Shown here in pieces: positions 13,831 to 17,065 of a stretch of 17,065 bases of DNA. The stretch spans positions 1-17,065 of the forward strand of contig JAEWKL010000321.1 of assembly GCA_023386115.1 (NCBI GenBank), written 5' to 3'. The stretch comes from Pseudomonadota bacterium (lineage in GTDB: Bacteria > Pseudomonadota > Alphaproteobacteria > Rhizobiales > Beijerinckiaceae). Each line of letters opens with the position of its first letter. Position 1 is the first letter of the stretch. Made by a program: the position numbers and the translations under genes. Under the pieces are notes generated by a model that searched no databases, was not told where the DNA came from, and worked only from the letters and a program-made list of their open reading frames with translations.

Positions 13831-14727
13831 ATGTCCGACGCCTTGGAGACTTTCAGAGGACTGCAACGGATTTACGGATTTTCGGCACGATCCGGCACCG
13901 TCCGGACGCTGGCACCTCGGGTGAAGCTGTTCTGGTCGACCGAAAGGATGGAGAGGACGCCAGCGCTGCCGGACCAGAGCATCGTCATCATGGTCAGCGG
14001 TCGGAAGACGGCGCATCTCGACGGCATGCGGATCAACTACGATCGGGACAACTACCTCGTCGTCAGCATGCCGGTCCCGTTCGCGTGTTCGAGCGAGGCC
14101 ACCGAGCGCGAGCCCTTGCTGGGACTGTCCGTCGACATCGACCTCCCGACCCTGAGCCGTTTCGCGGGCATACCGGGCGCGGCACCGTCTTCGCCACGTG
14201 AGGAACCGGCGCTCCTGCCGCCCGGCCTGCAGCCGGCACCGGTCGACGCCGGTTTGTCCGACGCCGCACGACGTCTCGTCCGCACGCTGCGCTCGCCGAG
14301 CGACACGCTGGCGCTCGGCACCTCCATCGCCGACGAGATCGTGTACAGGGCGCTCAAGGGTCCGCACGGGCCGGCGCTTCTCGCCTTGACGAGACCGTCG
14401 AGCCATCACGCCCGCATCGCCCGCGCCATGTCCGCGATCCATCGCGATCCCGCAAGACCGGTGTCGGTCGAGGAACTCGCCGCAGTCGCGGGCATGAGCG
14501 TCAGAAGCTTCCATCGCGCGTTCAGGTCGGTGACCTACAAAACGCCGTTGCAATACATCAAGATCGTCCGCCTGACCTCGGCGATGAGCCTGCTGCAGGG
14601 TGGCGCGCGGGACGTGGGGGCGGTGGCGAGACAGGTCGGCTACGAGAGCGGCTCACAGTTCAGCCGTGAATTCAGACGCCATTTCCGGATGACGCCGGCC
14701 GAGGTGAAGGTTCGCCGCCGATCCTGA
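13831..14727 (+). CDS. AraC-family transcriptional regulator
   Basis: 298-aa regulator. The N-terminal half resembles the AraC_N (AraC-type regulator N-terminal) sensor: SIVIMVSGRKTAHLDG, then YLVVSMPVPFACSSEAT and LLGLSVDIDLPTLSRF. The C-terminal ~100 residues hold the double helix-turn-helix: PVSVEELAAVAGMSVRSFHR with AFRSVTYKTPLQYIKIVRL, then VGAVARQVGYESGSQFSREF and RRHFRMTPAEVK. Start at ATG 13831, preceded by AGAGG; the frame is open upstream but without family sequence. It lies 175 bp upstream of, and in the same direction as, the IorA/IorB-type genes and is a plausible activator of them, though in this AraC_N subgroup the partner is often an unlinked oxidoreductase. Inducer unknown. 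Confidence 0.9.
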   Translation: MSDALETFRGLQRIYGFSARSGTVRTLAPRVKLFWSTERMERTPALPDQSIVIMVSGRKTAHLDGMRINYDRDNYLVVSMPVPFACSSEATEREPLLGLSVDIDLPTLSRFAGIPGAAPSSPREEPALLPPGLQPAPVDAGLSDAARRLVRTLRSPSDTLALGTSIADEIVYRALKGPHGPALLALTRPSSHHARIARAMSAIHRDPARPVSVEELAAVAGMSVRSFHRAFRSVTYKTPLQYIKIVRLTSAMSLLQGGARDVGAVARQVGYESGSQFSREFRRHFRMTPAEVKVRRRS

Positions 14728-14902
14728 AACAAGCAATATCGGCCGGGCTCGGCCGGTGGCGCGACTTTGGCACGATCAGGCGCGTGATTGGCAGGAACGG
14801 GCAAAACCGCACGACCGCCTCGAATATAGTTGCGCTTGCCCTGTTCGAGATGCCGCGCCGCGAGCGGCCTCCGAGCCGTCGGCCCGAGGTGGGAGGCGCC
14901 CG

Positions 14903-15385
14903 TTGGTTTCGTTCTCGGTCAACAACGTCGACGTCCAGGTCGACGCGCCCGGCGACACGCCCCTGCTCTGGATCCTGCGCGACCGGCTGGGCCTGACGGG
15001 CACCAAGTTCGGATGCGGCGTGGCGCAGTGCGGGGCCTGCACCATCCACGTCGATGGCCAGGCGCGCCGTTCCTGCGTCACGCCCCTGGCGAGTGTCGCC
15101 GGCTCCGCCGTCACCACGATCGAAGGGCTGGCCGCGACGGCGGGCGACGGTCGCGCGCTCCATCCCCTGCAAGCCGCCTGGATCGAGGCGCAAGCCCCGC
15201 AATGCGGCTACTGCCAGTCGGGCCAGCTCATGCAGGCGGCGGCCCTCCTGTCGGAGAACCCCGATCCCTCCGACAGCGACATCGCGCACGGCATGGCCGC
15301 CAACCTGTGCCGCTGCATGGCGTACCTGCGGATACGCAAGGCGATCAAGCTGGCCGTCCAGGCAAAGAATGGGGGACCGAAATGA
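14903..15385 (+). CDS. (2Fe-2S)-binding small subunit of a molybdenum hydroxylase (IorA/xanthine dehydrogenase family)
   Basis: 160-aa electron-transfer subunit with two [2Fe-2S] sites. The plant-ferredoxin-type cluster uses C38, C43, C46 and C58 (CGVAQCGAC...C). The alpha-helical cluster uses C101, C104, C136 and C138 (CGYCQSGQ ... NLCRC). It passes electrons from the molybdenum cofactor of the large subunit to an acceptor. The start is assigned to a TTG at 14903 because GGGAGG lies 6 bases upstream and translation then begins at the family start MVSFSVNNVDV; no ATG fits. The stop overlaps the start of the large-subunit gene (ATGA). The usual CRCGTY near the C terminus reads CRCMAY here. It has no export signal of its own. 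Confidence 0.93.
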   Translation: MVSFSVNNVDVQVDAPGDTPLLWILRDRLGLTGTKFGCGVAQCGACTIHVDGQARRSCVTPLASVAGSAVTTIEGLAATAGDGRALHPLQAAWIEAQAPQCGYCQSGQLMQAAALLSENPDPSDSDIAHGMAANLCRCMAYLRIRKAIKLAVQAKNGGPK

Positions 15386-17065
15386 GCGGTGCCGACGTCA
15401 CCCGGCGATGGTTCCTCGCCTCCATCGGAAGTACCGCCGTCGTGACAGGCTTCGCGCCGGCCGGGGCGCATGCGGCCCCTTTGTTCGGCGGCGTCTCATC
15501 CGGAGGCTACAGCCCGACGCTCTGGTACGAGATCGGGGGCGACGGGCGCATCCTCGTCCACGTGACCCGGGCCGAGATGGGCCAGCACATCGGTACCGCG
15601 CTGGCGCGCGTCGTCGCGGAGGAGCTTGAGGCGGATTGGGATCGCGTCGAGGTCGTGCACGTCGACACGGACCCGAAATGGGGCGTCATGATCACGGGCG
15701 GCTCCTGGTCCGTGCACAAGAGCTTCGACCAGCTGAGTCGCGCCGGGGCCGCCGGCCGCATCGCGCTGCTCGAGGCCGGGGCGCGCATGCTTGGGGTGCC
15801 TGCGGGCGCCTGCATCGCCCGCGAGAGCCACATCCGGCACGGAACGCGTGCGGTCAGCTACGCCGACATCGTCTCGTCCGGCCGGGTCACGCGTCAGTTC
15901 TCGGAAGAGGAACTCAAGGCGCTGCCCCTGAAGCCGGCATCGGAACGCCGGCTCCTCAACCGGGACACCGCCGCCCGCGACGTGCCCTCGAAGGTGAACG
16001 GCAGCGCTGTCTACGGCATCGACCGGAAGGTCGACGGCATGGTGTTCGCGCGTCCCGTCCTGCCGCCGACCCGTTACGGGAACAGCATCGTGAGCTGGGA
16101 CGACGCGGCCGCCCGCACGCTCCCCGGCTATCTCCGTACCGTCGTCATCGACGACCCCACGCGAACCTGCCAGGGCTGGCTCGTCGCCGTCGCCGAGAGC
16201 TGGCCCATCGCGGCCAAGGCGGCCGACCTCATCACGGTCAGGTACAAGTCCGACGGGGGCTCGGCGAGCGAGGCGCAGATGCTCGCGGAAGGCGCGCGCC
16301 TCGTCGCGCATCCGGGCATCGGGGGCGTCCTCTTCCAAGAGGGCGACCCCGTCACGCGGATCGCAGAAGCCGGGGAGATGCACGAGGGCGTCTACCGCAC
16401 GCATACCGCGCTGCACATGCCGCTGGAGCCTCTCAACGCCCTGGCCTGGCAGGACGGGACGACGTGGCGCGTGCACGCCGGTAACCAGTGGCAGTCGGTC
16501 ACGCTGCCGCTCGTGGCCAAGGCGCTCGGGATCGACCAGGCCGATCTCGTGTTCGAGACCTCCTACCTTGGGGGCGGCTTCGGGCGGCGCCTCTACTGCG
16601 AGTACATCGTGCCCGCAGCGCTGGCGGCCAAGGAGATAGGCCGGCCCGTCAAGCTCGTCTTCACCCGGTCGGACGACACCAGGTTCGATCAGCCGCGCTC
16701 GCCCACCGTGCAGAGGGTTCGCTCGGTGACCGACGGGAGAGGGGCGCTCCTCGCCTACGACCACGCTTGCGCGTCGGGCTGGCCCACGGATTCGATCTCG
16801 CCCGAACTCATGCCGCCGAGCCAGGACGGCAACGGACCGGTCGACCCGTTCGCGATCAACGGGGCGGACCACTGGTACGACGCGGAGAGCCAGCGCATCC
16901 GCGCCATCCGCAACGACCTCGTCCACGCCACGCTCCTGCCCGGCTACCTGCGGTCGGTCGCGTCCGGGTACACCACATGGGCCGTCGAGACGCACATCGA
17001 CGAACTTGCCCACAAGCTCGGGCGGGACCCGGCCGAGTACCGGCTCGCGCTCCTGGGCGCGAGGG
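15382..17065 (+). CDS. Molybdopterin-binding large subunit, IorB-type xanthine dehydrogenase family (partial, runs off window)
   Basis: The first 561 codons of a protein expected to be around 730-750 aa. The N terminus has a twin-arginine signal (TRRWFL at residues 7-12, then a hydrophobic stretch ending AHA near residue 31), so the folded enzyme is probably exported to the periplasm. IorB-family features are YLGGGFGRRL (395-404) for the molybdenum cofactor region, FTRSDDTRFDQPRS, and GYLRSVASGYTTWAVETHIDELAH. Relatives hydroxylate N-heterocycles (isoquinoline 1-oxidoreductase) or oxidise aldehydes using water, donating electrons through the 2Fe-2S subunit and often a cytochrome c. The ATG overlaps the small-subunit stop by 4 bp, so the two are coupled. 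The true substrate cannot be read; aldehydes would fit the neighbourhood. Confidence 0.92.
   Translation, partial: MSGADVTRRWFLASIGSTAVVTGFAPAGAHAAPLFGGVSSGGYSPTLWYEIGGDGRILVHVTRAEMGQHIGTALARVVAEELEADWDRVEVVHVDTDPKWGVMITGGSWSVHKSFDQLSRAGAAGRIALLEAGARMLGVPAGACIARESHIRHGTRAVSYADIVSSGRVTRQFSEEELKALPLKPASERRLLNRDTAARDVPSKVNGSAVYGIDRKVDGMVFARPVLPPTRYGNSIVSWDDAAARTLPGYLRTVVIDDPTRTCQGWLVAVAESWPIAAKAADLITVRYKSDGGSASEAQMLAEGARLVAHPGIGGVLFQEGDPVTRIAEAGEMHEGVYRTHTALHMPLEPLNALAWQDGTTWRVHAGNQWQSVTLPLVAKALGIDQADLVFETSYLGGGFGRRLYCEYIVPAALAAKEIGRPVKLVFTRSDDTRFDQPRSPTVQRVRSVTDGRGALLAYDHACASGWPTDSISPELMPPSQDGNGPVDPFAINGADHWYDAESQRIRAIRNDLVHATLLPGYLRSVASGYTTWAVETHIDELAHKLGRDPAEYRLALLGAR

Noticed and set aside
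14766..14784. Sigma54-like sequence TTGGCACGATCAGG upstream of the IorA-type gene
   Set aside because: The -24 half looks good, but the GC of the -12 element is one base out of the required GG-N10-GC spacing, and no sigma54 activator is nearby.
15636..16484. Plus-strand 282-codon frame inside the large-subunit gene
   Set aside because: Out-of-frame reading of the same gene, Arg/Gly/His-rich, no start signals.
15496..17013. Minus-strand 505-codon frame opposite the molybdenum hydroxylase large subunit
   Set aside because: Antisense shadow; the plus-strand reading has a Tat signal and conserved IorB motifs throughout.

Overview
The window is GC-rich, about two thirds or more G+C by eye. The third codon position is almost always G or C, and long spurious open frames run antisense to real genes. 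The gene content (RND and DHA2 efflux, IorAB-type molybdenum hydroxylase, several TetR/MarR/AraC regulators, an MHYT-domain remnant) fits a soil- or plant-associated alphaproteobacterium. Methylobacterium/Methylorubrum is my best guess, but it rests on style and not on a marker gene. There are no rRNA, tRNA, CRISPR or intact insertion-sequence features. It reads as an accessory 'regulator plus detoxification enzyme' neighbourhood.

Layout. 67-4256 (minus): a two-gene RND efflux operon, lipoprotein adaptor then inner-membrane pump, with a 4-bp ATGA overlap and no outer-membrane factor in view. 4257-4788: a 532-bp divergent gap with no convincing gene, but with two AT-rich promoter candidates and three palindromes. 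4789-6241 (plus): a DUF302 protein and a ketopantoate-reductase-family enzyme. 6242-6401: a convergent gap with an 18-bp perfect hairpin and a 20-bp tandem duplication. 6402-6863 (minus): a MarR regulator with a plausible operator upstream. 6864-7303: no gene seen. 7304-7915 (minus) and 8058-8777 (plus): a divergent TetR/SDR pair around a 53-bp nested palindrome made of two TetR-type operators. 8778-9086: no gene. 9087-10550 (plus): a DHA2 (14-TM) MFS exporter.

10551-11878 is a partly decayed zone. It holds a frameshifted N-terminal stub of a thiolase, an intact DUF2867 gene, and a stop-containing N-terminal stub of an MHYT-domain sensor. 11899-13597 (plus) is a compact module: a NemR-like TetR regulator with a cysteine at the sensing position, a small predicted secreted protein, and a DJ-1/PfpI (Hsp31-like) enzyme. 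An identical 14-bp box lies before the regulator and before the small-protein gene, so this is probably one electrophile/carbonyl-stress regulon. 13831-14727 is an AraC-type regulator. 14903 to the window end is an IorA/IorB-type molybdenum hydroxylase, whose large subunit has a Tat signal and runs off the edge.

Together the genes suggest defence against, or turnover of, small toxic organics such as aldehydes, reactive carbonyls, quinones or solvents: efflux (RND, MFS), reduction or oxidation (SDR, KPR family, IorAB), carbonyl repair (DJ-1), and local one-component repressors. This functional reading is inference; family assignments come from motifs read directly. I saw no clearly new multi-gene defence or mobile system. 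The most novel-looking elements are the twin-box regulon with its unknown small exported protein, the nested double operator, and the two gene remnants.
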